This document shows, one piece after another, positions 7,764 to 15,659 of a stretch of DNA of 64,000 bases. Position numbers and translations under genes: made by a program. Each line of letters opens with the position of its first letter. The first letter of the stretch is position 1. Under the pieces are notes generated by a model. That model saw only the letters and a program-made list of their open reading frames with translations, did not search any database and was not told where the DNA came from. Source of the DNA: a virus. The stretch lies in the IMG/VR virus record IMGVR_UViG_3300025886_000011, positions 1 to 64,000 of that record; one strand, 5' to 3'.

Positions 7764-7783
7764 TATGCAACTTCTGTTGCATA
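7764..7783 (+). other. Perfect 8-bp hairpin between polymerase half and nrdB
   Basis: Arms TATGCAAC and GTTGCATA around the tetraloop TTCT. No U-tract follows, so it is unlikely to be a simple terminator. It may be an RNA processing or stability element in the 65-base gap. Confidence 0.6.
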
Positions 7784-7807
7784 TTTAGTCAAAAAGAAAA
7801 ATTAACA

Positions 7808-8803
7808 ATGAGCAAACTTTTCACTGAACGTATCGAATATAAACCTTTTGAATTTCCTGAATATTATCTGGACGGTTGGTTACCACAAGCACAGGCCTTT
7901 TGGCTTCATACAGAAATCTCGATGCAAGGTGATTTAAAAGATTGGAATGAAAATATTAAACCTCATGAAAAAAACTTAGTTGGAAATATTCTTTTAGGAT
8001 TTGCTCAAACTGAATGTGCAGTATCTGATTATTGGACAGGAATGGTTACTAAATGGTTTCCTAAGCATGAGATAAGACAAATGGCAATGATGTTTGGTTC
8101 ACAAGAAACAATTCACGCAGTTGCTTATAGTTATTTAAATGAAACTTTAGGTCTTGAAGATTACACTGCATTTTTACATGAACCTTCAATGGCTAATAAA
8201 TTTGAATTCTTAATGTCAACTAAAGCTGAATATACAGATAAAGATTTACTAGAAAGTAAAGATGCAAGAAAAGAAGTTGCTAGGAGTCTTGCAATATTTT
8301 CTGCGTTTGCTGAAGGTGTAAGTTTATATAGCTCCTTTGCTGTTCTTTATTCTTTTCAAATGAGAAACCTTTTAAAGGGAATAGGTCAACAAATGAAATG
8401 GTCTGTAAGAGATGAATCATTACATTCTAAAATGGGATGTAGGTTATTTAATCATATGTGCTCTGAGGATGAAACTCTAAGAGGAGAAGTTAAAGAATCT
8501 GTTTATGAAGCTGCAAAATTAATTGTAGGCATGGAGCATGATTATATTGATAAGATATTTGAACAAGGAGATATTGAAAATCTTAAAGCATATGATTTAA
8601 AGAATTTTATTTACAGAAGAACAAACGAAAAATTACAAGAACTAGGATTAGATCCAATATTTGAATATGATGAAAAATCTGCTGATGCGTTAGATTGGTT
8701 TTATCATTTAACTGGTGGTCATACTCATACTGACTTTTTTGCAATTAGACCAACTGATTATGCTAAGGCAGGTGAAGGAGATGATTGGGATGATATTTGG
8801 TAA
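7808..8803 (+). CDS. nrdB: Ribonucleoside-diphosphate reductase, class I small subunit (radical-generating)
   Basis: 331 residues. Di-iron ligands are visible: D42 (GDLKDW), E69 (QTECA), E100 and H103 (SQETIH), E169 (FAEGVSLY), E203 and H206 (RDESLH). Tyr107, in the E-x-x-H-x-x-x-Y spacing, is the expected radical tyrosine. It supplies the radical for reduction of ribonucleotides by the large subunit encoded immediately downstream. Together they let the phage make dNTPs for replication. The C-terminus, rich in Asp and Trp (GDDWDDIW), is the likely docking tail for NrdA. It sits between the two DNA polymerase halves. Confidence 0.93.
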   Translation: MSKLFTERIEYKPFEFPEYYLDGWLPQAQAFWLHTEISMQGDLKDWNENIKPHEKNLVGNILLGFAQTECAVSDYWTGMVTKWFPKHEIRQMAMMFGSQETIHAVAYSYLNETLGLEDYTAFLHEPSMANKFEFLMSTKAEYTDKDLLESKDARKEVARSLAIFSAFAEGVSLYSSFAVLYSFQMRNLLKGIGQQMKWSVRDESLHSKMGCRLFNHMCSEDETLRGEVKESVYEAAKLIVGMEHDYIDKIFEQGDIENLKAYDLKNFIYRRTNEKLQELGLDPIFEYDEKSADALDWFYHLTGGHTHTDFFAIRPTDYAKAGEGDDWDDIW

Positions 8804-8823
8804 TAATTAAAAAACAAAAAGAA

Positions 8824-10599
8824 ATGACAGCAGATCAAATAGAAAAAGAATTAGGTTGGGAACGCGGTGTTGATTATCCAGAATGGGGTCATACTGATGT
8901 TTATTTAAATACAATATCAAGAGGGTATTGTTTACCTGGAGAAACTCCAAAGGACGCATACTGGAGAGTAGCAACAACTGTGGCCAATAGGCTTAAGAAA
9001 CCAGAAATGGCAGATAAGTTTATGAAGTACATTTGGAAAGGTTGGTTAAATCTAGCCTCACCTGTATTAAGCAATACTGGAACCGAAAGAGGTTTACCAA
9101 TAAGCTGCTTCGGTATAGATGTAGCAGATTCAATAAATGATATAGGGCAAAAGAACCTAGAGTTAATGTTATTGGCTAAGCACGGCGGCGGCGTTGGTAT
9201 AGGACATAATCAAATTAGACCAGCAGGAACAGATATAACAGATAATGGAACAAGTGATGGAGTAGTACCTTTTATTAAAATCAATGATTCTACTATTCTT
9301 GCTACTAACCAAGGCGCAGTACGAAGAGGTGCTGCGAGTACTAACTTAAGTATTGAGCATGGTGACTTTTGGGAATGGTTAGAAATTAGAGAACCTAAAG
9401 GTGATATTAATAGACAATGCTTAAATACAAATCAATGTGTCATTATCTCTGATAAGTTTATGAGAAACGTTTTAGAAGGTGATGCTGAATCCAGAAAAAG
9501 ATATGGGGCAGTACAGAGAAAGCGTAGACAAACTGGGCAGCCATATATTATGTATAGAGGAAATGTTAACAAACAAAATCCCGAAGCATATAAGAAAAAT
9601 GGCTTAAAGGTATTTATGACTAACATTTGTTCTGAGATCGTTTTACATACAGATGAAAATCATTCTTTTGTATGTTGCTTAAGTTCTCTTAATCTTTCTA
9701 AATATGATGAGTGGAAAAATACAAACCTTATCTATGATGCTACCTGGTTCCTAGATGGTGTACTTGAAGAATTTATACAAAAAGCTAAATTCAGAAAGGG
9801 TTTTGAAAATTCTGTAAGAACTGCAGAAAAAGGTAGGGCATTAGGTTTAGGTGTTTTAGGATGGCATACTTATTTACAGCAAAGAGGAATCGCATTTGAA
9901 GGGTTAGAAGCACAATATGAAACTCGCAATATATTTTCTCAAATTAAAATAGAAAGTGAAAAGGCAAGCCGAGATCTTGCTGAGGAATACGGAGAACCTT
10001 TATGGTGCAGGGATACTGGATTTAGAAACACTCATTTAAGAGCAGTTGCACCAACAGTTTCCAATTCAAAATTAGCAGGGGGAATATCTGCAGGAATTGA
10101 ACCAGTGCCAGCAAATATATGGACCGATCAATCAGCTAAAGGAACTTTTATTAGAAAGAATAATCAGTTAGAAGGTTACCTTGATAAAATCGGTCATGAT
10201 AATAAAAAGGTATGGGATAAAATTATGGCTGATGGTGGATCTGTACAAGGTCTTAAATTTTTAGATGATTGGTGTTTCTTAAAAGGGATATTAATGAAAT
10301 GTAAAGATGTGCCACAATATCAAGAAGGTGTTCCATTTAAAGATGTATTTAAAACCTTTAAAGAAATAAATCAATTAGAATTAGTAAAACAAGCAGGCGT
10401 AAGACAACAATATGTTGACCAAGCTGTAAGTTTAAATTTAGCATTTCCTAAAGAAGCTACACCTAAATGGATTAACCAAGTCCATTTAGAAGCATGGAAA
10501 CAAGGTATTAAAACTTTATACTATATGAGAACCGAATCTGTACTAAGAGGTGATATTGCACAAAAGGCAATGGAAGACTGTATTAGCTGTGACGGATAA
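8824..10599 (+). CDS. nrdA: Ribonucleoside-diphosphate reductase, class I large subunit
   Basis: 591 residues from ATG 8824 (MTADQIEKEL); an upstream in-frame alternative start at 8797 would overlap nrdB. Visible active-site parts: Cys95 in PISCFGID, the Cys/Glu pair in MTNICSEIV (residues about 268-270), the FVCCLSSLNLS block (about 282-292), and a C-terminal CISCDG redox tail. An N-terminal ATP-cone is not seen, so overall activity regulation by dATP is probably absent, which is common for phage enzymes. It is located 20 bases after nrdB and forms an operon with it. Confidence 0.92.
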   Translation: MTADQIEKELGWERGVDYPEWGHTDVYLNTISRGYCLPGETPKDAYWRVATTVANRLKKPEMADKFMKYIWKGWLNLASPVLSNTGTERGLPISCFGIDVADSINDIGQKNLELMLLAKHGGGVGIGHNQIRPAGTDITDNGTSDGVVPFIKINDSTILATNQGAVRRGAASTNLSIEHGDFWEWLEIREPKGDINRQCLNTNQCVIISDKFMRNVLEGDAESRKRYGAVQRKRRQTGQPYIMYRGNVNKQNPEAYKKNGLKVFMTNICSEIVLHTDENHSFVCCLSSLNLSKYDEWKNTNLIYDATWFLDGVLEEFIQKAKFRKGFENSVRTAEKGRALGLGVLGWHTYLQQRGIAFEGLEAQYETRNIFSQIKIESEKASRDLAEEYGEPLWCRDTGFRNTHLRAVAPTVSNSKLAGGISAGIEPVPANIWTDQSAKGTFIRKNNQLEGYLDKIGHDNKKVWDKIMADGGSVQGLKFLDDWCFLKGILMKCKDVPQYQEGVPFKDVFKTFKEINQLELVKQAGVRQQYVDQAVSLNLAFPKEATPKWINQVHLEAWKQGIKTLYYMRTESVLRGDIAQKAMEDCISCDG

Positions 10600-10610
10600 A
10601 AAATTAAATT

Positions 10611-11357
10611 ATGAAAGACTATACTTATATACTTGGTCCTTGTAGTATTGAAAACGAGGATAACTTTTTAGAAGTAGCCAAAGCATTAGATGCCTATATG
10701 GGCGATAAAAACTGGTACTTAAAAGGATCCTTTGATAAAGCGAATAGAACTTCTATACATTCCAATAGAGGTCCTGGTTTAGAAGAGGGAATGGAAATTA
10801 TGAGAACCGTTAAGCATCATTATCCTAATATTAGAATTGTAACAGATATCCACGAACCTAGTCAAGCATTACCTTTATCAGAAGTAGTGGATGTTATCCA
10901 AATACCTGCATTCTTATGTAGACAAACTGACCTTTTAGTAGCATGTGCAAAAAACTTTAATGTTATTAATATTAAGAAAGGGCAGTGGTTATCAGCTGAA
11001 GCAATGAAACATGCAGTTGCTAAGATTAAAGAAGTAGATCCAACTTGTGAAGTATGGGTAACTGAAAGAGGATCTAATTTCGGATATGATAGACTTATTG
11101 TAGATTTTAGAGGAGTTGATGTAATGAAAGAATTTGCAGATAAAGTTATTTTAGATTGTACTCATTCAACACAAATGGCTGGTGAAGGTATAACTGGAGG
11201 TAGTCGTAAGTTAGCAAAACAGTATTCACAAGCTGCGAGGATTTTTGAATATGATGGTTCATTTATTGAAACTCACCCAGATCCAGACAATGCAATATCA
11301 GATGCAGGGAGTCAAGTAGAATTAGATTGGTTAATATCTAATATTACAAATATATGA
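10611..11357 (+). CDS. kdsA: 3-deoxy-D-manno-octulosonate 8-phosphate (KDO8P) synthase
   Basis: 248 residues. Condenses phosphoenolpyruvate and arabinose-5-phosphate to KDO-8-phosphate, the first step to KDO of lipopolysaccharide or capsule. Signature blocks are all present: LGPCSIE, KGSFDKANRTS, RGPGLEEGM, TDIHE, IQIPAFLCRQTDL, NIKKGQ, TERGSNFGYD and DCTHSTQ. The catalytic surroundings look intact. It is unusual cargo for a phage. It starts the glycan cluster and its end overlaps the next gene by four bases (ATGA). The presence of Asn in NIKKGQ suggests the metal-independent class, and DCTH rather than DATH is a minor variation. Confidence 0.93.
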   Translation: MKDYTYILGPCSIENEDNFLEVAKALDAYMGDKNWYLKGSFDKANRTSIHSNRGPGLEEGMEIMRTVKHHYPNIRIVTDIHEPSQALPLSEVVDVIQIPAFLCRQTDLLVACAKNFNVINIKKGQWLSAEAMKHAVAKIKEVDPTCEVWVTERGSNFGYDRLIVDFRGVDVMKEFADKVILDCTHSTQMAGEGITGGSRKLAKQYSQAARIFEYDGSFIETHPDPDNAISDAGSQVELDWLISNITNI

Positions 11358-12424
11358 ATTTAGTAAACATATTATCAGAAAGTCTTAAATCTGAGAATAA
11401 TGTTTATTTTCATATTGAAGATTTAGTTGAATGGTCTAAGAAGGTTATATCTAAAGGGCACGTTGAATATACTACAAATAAAGAAGGTCAAGTAATTTCA
11501 TATGTAGCTTATTACAAAAATAAAGAAAGTTATTTTATTACAATGGTTTGGACTCACTCTGATTATAGAGGTAAGGGTCTTTCTAAAAAAATCATTAAAG
11601 ATATTGTAAATTCTACCGAATTACCTATAGACCTAGAAGTTCATAAAGATAACCCTGCTTATAATTTATATAGGTTATTAAAATTTGAAGCTATTAATTT
11701 TTGTGATGATCAAATAACAATGAGGAGATGTAAGAAGTTAGCTATAATGCAACCTTATATCTTTCCTTATGTAGGTTACTTTAGTTTAATTAATTCATCT
11801 GATAAAATTTTATTTTATGATGATGTTAACTTTATTAAAAAGGGATGGATTCATAGGCAAAGAATTCTTATAAACGGTAAGGATCATTTATTTACCATTC
11901 CTTTAAATAAACCATCACAAAATAAAAAGATAAATCAAATAGAAATATCTGAAAATGAAAGCAGGTTAAAAATCATAAAGAGTATTGAAAACGCATATAA
12001 AAAGGCACCATACTTTAAAGAAGTTTTTCCAATTATTAAAAAAGTCATATTAGGCAAGTATACTCATATTGATGAAATGGCTATATCTTCTTTAGTGGCA
12101 GTATGTAAATATTTAAACTTAGAGATTAATTATGATAGGACATCAAAGGCTGATCCCGGTTCTCAAGGTCAAGAAAAATGTGAAAGGTTAGCATCTATAA
12201 CAAAAACATTAGGTTTTTCTAATTATGTAAATGTAATAAATGACATGTATGATAAAGAAACTTTTAAATCAAAGGATGTTAATTTATTTTTTAATGATCA
12301 TAAAATAAAATCATACAATCAATTCGGTAAACCTTTCGTATCTCATCTATCAATTATTGATGTTTTAATGTTTAATTCAATAAGAGACACTAAGAAATTA
12401 ATATTATCATATCATATCATTTAA
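11354..12424 (+). CDS. GNAT acetyltransferase - WbqC-like fusion protein
   Basis: 356 residues in two domains. Residues about 1-122 form a GNAT fold with the acetyl-CoA loop HSDYRGKGLSKKI (68-80). Residues 128-356 begin KKLAIMQPYIFPYVGYF and continue FYDDVNFIKKGWIHRQRI, the signature start of the WbqC-like family, which is encoded in O-antigen and glycan clusters and is associated with sugar N-acylation pathways. A single-chain fusion suggests the two activities act in sequence on one amino-sugar. The substrate is unknown. No stop or leader lies between the domains. It overlaps kdsA by four bases. Confidence 0.8.
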   Translation: MNLVNILSESLKSENNVYFHIEDLVEWSKKVISKGHVEYTTNKEGQVISYVAYYKNKESYFITMVWTHSDYRGKGLSKKIIKDIVNSTELPIDLEVHKDNPAYNLYRLLKFEAINFCDDQITMRRCKKLAIMQPYIFPYVGYFSLINSSDKILFYDDVNFIKKGWIHRQRILINGKDHLFTIPLNKPSQNKKINQIEISENESRLKIIKSIENAYKKAPYFKEVFPIIKKVILGKYTHIDEMAISSLVAVCKYLNLEINYDRTSKADPGSQGQEKCERLASITKTLGFSNYVNVINDMYDKETFKSKDVNLFFNDHKIKSYNQFGKPFVSHLSIIDVLMFNSIRDTKKLILSYHII

Positions 12425-12439
12425 TGAATATATAATAAA
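12424..12439 (+). promoter_or_regulatory. Late-type promoter motif GAATATATAATAAAA
   Basis: TGAATATATAATAAAA sits just after the stop of the WbqC-fusion gene and about 14 bases before ATG 12454. It resembles the T4 late -10 (TATAAATA) and has no AAAC at the -35 distance. Confidence 0.5.
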
Positions 12440-12453
12440 ATTAGAAAACCAAT

Positions 12454-13341
12454 ATGTTACAGTCATATGATACTTACTTATTACTAGAATCTTTTATTGA
12501 TGATAAAAACTTTGAAATCTTAAATGAAAAGAATCTCTCTAGTAAAATTAACAATGATATAAAATTTGCTGTAGTTATGCCAACTTATAAAATTAAGAGT
12601 GATGCAGGTGTACATAAGACAAGAGCAAATCATATGTCTTCGGTTGATGTTCTTAAGGATTCTTTAGGATCTATTAAAAATCAAAAATTTAAAAATTGGA
12701 AATTATTTATAGTCGGGGATAAGTATGAAGAAGACCAAGAATTAAAAGATTTGCTATCTTCTATGTTTAAGCCTGGCCAATATGAATATTTTAATTTACC
12801 TAAACCTGGTGAAAGAGAATCTAATATATCTTCAGAAGAAAAGAGATTAACTGGAGGAATTAAAGCAGTTAATAAAGGATTAGATATGGCAGCATCTGCA
12901 GGTTTTGATTATGTTACAAGATTAGATCATGATGACAAATGGGCACCTAATCATTTAGAGCTTTTAGCAAAAGCATATTCGCAATTTCCTAACCTAGGAT
13001 TTGTATTTACACAAGGTAAGAAAAAGATAGATGCTACTAATTCTTCTGGTGGTTATATGATGATGCCTGACGCGACACCTGAATTAGATGTTAATAATAA
13101 AGGTTATGCAACTGGTCAAACTGCTGCTAGTTCTGTTTCATGGTGTCCTAAGCTAATAGGTAAATTTAAATACCGAGATGCATCAGCACAAAAAGGAACT
13201 GAGCCAAAACAAAAGAAAACTATTGCTGGTGATGTTGATTTATTTCAACGGATGATGAAAGCAATAAAAGACAAAGAACATAAATACATGTTTATACCTA
13301 AGATGACTGTATATCACAGAAACAGAAAAGGTAAATTTTAA
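12454..13341 (+). CDS. Glycosyltransferase family 2 (GT-A fold)
   Basis: 295 residues. The nucleotide-binding start FAVVMPTYKI (about 38-47), the strand NWKLFIVGDKYEEDQ and the DxD-type motif TRLDHDDKWAPNH (155-167) mark a GT2 enzyme. An inserted segment, roughly residues 185-245 (GGYMMMPDATPELD through the Lys-rich QKKTIAGDVD), is typical of retained-acceptor loops. Donor and acceptor are unknown. It has a late-type promoter, unlike most of the cluster, so it may act late, for example on virion proteins or the cell surface before lysis (inference). Confidence 0.75.
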   Translation: MLQSYDTYLLLESFIDDKNFEILNEKNLSSKINNDIKFAVVMPTYKIKSDAGVHKTRANHMSSVDVLKDSLGSIKNQKFKNWKLFIVGDKYEEDQELKDLLSSMFKPGQYEYFNLPKPGERESNISSEEKRLTGGIKAVNKGLDMAASAGFDYVTRLDHDDKWAPNHLELLAKAYSQFPNLGFVFTQGKKKIDATNSSGGYMMMPDATPELDVNNKGYATGQTAASSVSWCPKLIGKFKYRDASAQKGTEPKQKKTIAGDVDLFQRMMKAIKDKEHKYMFIPKMTVYHRNRKGKF

Positions 13342-13358
13342 GTGAATATATATTAAAA
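13342..13358 (+). promoter_or_regulatory. Late-type promoter motif before Hc1-like gene
   Basis: GTGAATATATATTAAAA directly after the stop of the GT2 gene and 18 bases before ATG 13377. Same core as the motifs before virion genes. Confidence 0.5.
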
Positions 13359-13376
13359 CAATAAAAAATAACTATT

Positions 13377-13553
13377 ATGGAAAAATTTGAAGAAATTAAA
13401 GCTCTTATTGAATCAGTAGGAGAAGACGTAGATAAATTCTATGTGAAGGGAAACAAGGCTGCAGCTGTGAGAATCAGAAAAGCAATGCAGGATGTTAAAA
13501 ATTTAGCACAAGAAGTAAGATTACACGTTCAAGAAACTAAGAACAATATGTAA
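13377..13553 (+). CDS. Histone H1-like (Hc1 family) DNA-binding protein
   Basis: 58 residues, too short for most ORF cut-offs. It begins MEKFEEIKALIESV and contains the family core KGNKAAAVRIRKAMQDVK followed by a helical end (LAQEVRLHVQETKNN). This is the same length and layout as the Hc1-like proteins of Bacteroidota (family named after the chlamydial Hc1), which condense DNA. The Lys/Ala-rich tail of chlamydial Hc1 is missing. It has its own late-type promoter motif and is followed by a strong terminator, so it forms a one-gene unit. It may bind phage DNA during packaging, or interfere with host nucleoid structure (inference). Confidence 0.82.
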   Translation: MEKFEEIKALIESVGEDVDKFYVKGNKAAAVRIRKAMQDVKNLAQEVRLHVQETKNNM

Positions 13554-13571
13554 TCCCAACCAACCACCATT

Positions 13572-13606
13572 AAAAGGACTATCTTTAACTAGGTAGTCCT
13601 TTTTTG
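13572..13606 (+). terminator. Rho-independent terminator after Hc1-like gene
   Basis: Perfect 10-bp stem AAAAGGACTA / TAGTCCTTTT (13572-13581 and 13594-13603) with a 12-base loop and a U-run. Confidence 0.85.
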
Positions 13607-13631
13607 TTTGTAATTTATCCTATTTTACTTG

Positions 13632-13664
13632 AAACCATTTTACATTCTTCTATATAATAATAAA
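13632..13664 (+). promoter_or_regulatory. Middle-type promoter: AAAC-N16-ATATAA
   Basis: AAAC 13632-13635, 16-base spacer containing TTTTACATT, ATATAATAATAAA 13652-13664; ATG of the HAD gene at 13678. Confidence 0.7.
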
Positions 13665-13677
13665 TCAATTAGATTAT

Positions 13678-14229
13678 ATGGAAAGGTGCTTAATATTAGA
13701 TTTTGACGATACTTTAGTTTCTACTATAGATACTCATGCCGATTCTTGGAGGCGTGCATTAGAAAGAGTTCTTAATAGAGATATTCCAATAGAGACCATA
13801 ATGGCTGATATTAATTATGGTATGGATGTTCTTTTAAAGAAATATCAATTAACAGATAATGAATCAAAATTAGCACAAGACTATAAACGAGACATATTTT
13901 CAAAGAATCTTTACAAAACTAAAATTAATCAATTACTTTTATGGGTAATAAAAAATTCTAATTTTGAAAAGGTTATTATGGCATCTAATTCATCTAGGGA
14001 AAATGTAGATAGAATTATGACTTATCATAATATTAGTACTGATTTATTTGATCTTATTGTAACAAGAGATAGTGTTTTAAATAAAAAGCCGCATTCTGAT
14101 ATGGCAGATTTAATATTTAAAACATTTCCTGAATATGAACCAACTGATTTTTTAATGGTTGGTGATTCAGAAGTAGATTCAACATTCGCACTTAAAAACA
14201 AAATGAAATGCATACTGGTAAAGTTTTAG
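13678..14229 (+). CDS. HAD-superfamily phosphatase
   Basis: 183 residues. HAD motif I is LDFDDTLVS (nucleophile D9, acid D11), motif II IMASNSS, motif III lysine KKPHSD, and motif IV VGDSEVDS. Helical cap between motifs I and II (residues about 18-90). The family dephosphorylates sugar phosphates and nucleotides, and KDO-8-phosphate phosphatase (KdsC) also belongs to the HAD superfamily, so action in the same pathway as the nearby kdsA is possible, though this cap type is not KdsC's. It begins a run of overlapping genes (kinase, nucleotidyltransferase, GT, epimerase) under one middle promoter. Confidence 0.8.
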   Translation: MERCLILDFDDTLVSTIDTHADSWRRALERVLNRDIPIETIMADINYGMDVLLKKYQLTDNESKLAQDYKRDIFSKNLYKTKINQLLLWVIKNSNFEKVIMASNSSRENVDRIMTYHNISTDLFDLIVTRDSVLNKKPHSDMADLIFKTFPEYEPTDFLMVGDSEVDSTFALKNKMKCILVKF

Positions 14230-14954
14230 TAGGAAATAGTGGAGATAGAGTATATCTTCAGGATAACAAAGTTATCAAAGAAGCAGGTGTTTATCCTATA
14301 AAGTTTAAACAACAAATGGATTGGTTACAAAACTGTACTCATCCTAATTTTATAAAGATTAAGCCTATTTCAGATACCTCATTTGAAATGAAAAAACACC
14401 CTACATGGTACGATAAAATCTGTGAACAGCCTTTAGTTAAATCAATTGAACAATTAGATGATCTTATTCATATAGTAAATGACTTTGATGGTTATGGTGC
14501 TGATGTAGATGTAAGATCTTATTTGGATAAATTAGAAGGGCGAACTGGTTATAAATATGAAGGTGAATTAAATGCAACATCTAGTTGGGGTTTTGTACAC
14601 GGTGATTTAACAGTAAGTAATATCTTATATGATAATGATTTTATTTTTATTGATCCGCGAGGTACTGAAGAACAGAATTATTATGACTATGGAAAACTGA
14701 TGCAATCCTTTGTAATGAAATATGAGGCCCATATATACAATGAAAGGAATTCTAAATATCTTAAGTTCTGTAGAGAAGCAGAAAACATAATGTATGAATG
14801 GTATGATGAATATCAATTAAAATTCTTTTTAGCGGTCCACTTATTAGGAGCAGTACCTTTCTTTGAATTAAATGAAAGATATGAATTAGCTGGGATGTTC
14901 CTTAAAAAAGGCCATGAATTATTTGACGAATTAGAAATTAAATATAGCAAATGA
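14208..14954 (+). CDS. Aminoglycoside phosphotransferase-like (APH/choline kinase fold) kinase
   Basis: 248 residues. The catalytic loop HGDLTVSNIL (131-140) and the metal-binding FIDPRG (148-152) are the Brenner motifs of APH-type small-molecule kinases. The N-lobe is short (about 60 residues) with a probable catalytic lysine in NKVIKEAG. In glycan loci such kinases phosphorylate sugars, choline, ethanolamine-like groups or amino acids before nucleotidyl transfer. The gene overlaps the HAD gene by 22 bases and the nucleotidyltransferase by 4, which suggests the three proteins make one activated metabolite. Confidence 0.75.
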   Translation: MHTGKVLVGNSGDRVYLQDNKVIKEAGVYPIKFKQQMDWLQNCTHPNFIKIKPISDTSFEMKKHPTWYDKICEQPLVKSIEQLDDLIHIVNDFDGYGADVDVRSYLDKLEGRTGYKYEGELNATSSWGFVHGDLTVSNILYDNDFIFIDPRGTEEQNYYDYGKLMQSFVMKYEAHIYNERNSKYLKFCREAENIMYEWYDEYQLKFFLAVHLLGAVPFFELNERYELAGMFLKKGHELFDELEIKYSK

Positions 14955-15658
14955 GTAGAGTAAGAAAAGCAATTATCTTAGCAGCCGGGAGGTCTACTAG
15001 GTATGGATCAAATAAACTTATAGATCCAATTTTAGGAAAATCAACAATTCAGTACTGTATTGAATTCTGTATTGAAAATGGAATAGAGGATGCATATGTT
15101 ACTATAAGTAAATCTGACTTCTTTTTTAAGAATAGAAATACAAAGTTATCTCATCCTATTATTGAAAGTTTATCAAAGTATAAAGAAAAGATAAACATTT
15201 GTTATGAATTCCAAAAGGATGATGAATATGGACCAGGTGCAGCAATTAAAGCATGGGAAGGTAAATTTTATGAACCTTTCTTATGTCTCTTTGGTGACAA
15301 TTATTATCAAGGTAATATTGGTTTAGAATACCATGATCCGAACAATACTGTTGTTACTTATAAGGATTACGAAACTAGAGCAAGAAATTTACAACTTGCT
15401 ACTATCATAGAAGATGTGGTTATTGAAAAACCTCATGGCGTAGTAAACGGAAGATACTTCTGCGGATATATGATATTTGCAAAAGAAGCGTTTGATAACT
15501 TAAGCAGTATTAAACTATCAAATAGAAATGAATATGAAATTACTCATCTTATAAACTCGATGGATGTTTTAAAATTTGAAGAATTAAATATATGTTGGTA
15601 TGACTTAACATACGAACAAGATAAACAAGTAATAGAAGATATTATTCAAAATTGTTAA
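14951..15658 (+). CDS. Sugar-phosphate nucleotidyltransferase
   Basis: 235 residues. The N-terminal signature KAIILAAGRSTRYGSNKLIDP (shown with its lysine) and the FGDNYYQ acidic motif around residue 115 place it with RmlA/GlmU/LicC-type nucleotidyltransferases, GT-A-like Rossmann fold. It is not KdsB, whose signature differs. It should activate a phosphorylated sugar or alcohol with NTP. The short length means no second catalytic or regulatory domain. It overlaps the kinase by four bases and the next gene starts one base after its stop. Confidence 0.8.
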   Translation: MSRVRKAIILAAGRSTRYGSNKLIDPILGKSTIQYCIEFCIENGIEDAYVTISKSDFFFKNRNTKLSHPIIESLSKYKEKINICYEFQKDDEYGPGAAIKAWEGKFYEPFLCLFGDNYYQGNIGLEYHDPNNTVVTYKDYETRARNLQLATIIEDVVIEKPHGVVNGRYFCGYMIFAKEAFDNLSSIKLSNRNEYEITHLINSMDVLKFEELNICWYDLTYEQDKQVIEDIIQNC

Positions 15659-15659
15659 T

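Noticed and set aside
7743-7807. tRNA or intron remnant at the polymerase break
   Set aside because: Only one 8-bp hairpin is present; no cloverleaf, no group I core elements.
8797-8823. Upstream start for nrdA
   Set aside because: It overlaps nrdB and adds a Lys-rich leader-like peptide; ATG 8824 gives the expected N-terminus.
14951-15658. KdsB (CMP-KDO synthetase), to complete a KDO pathway with kdsA
   Set aside because: The signature is ILAAGRSTRYG as in RmlA/LicC-type enzymes, not the KdsB N-terminal motif.
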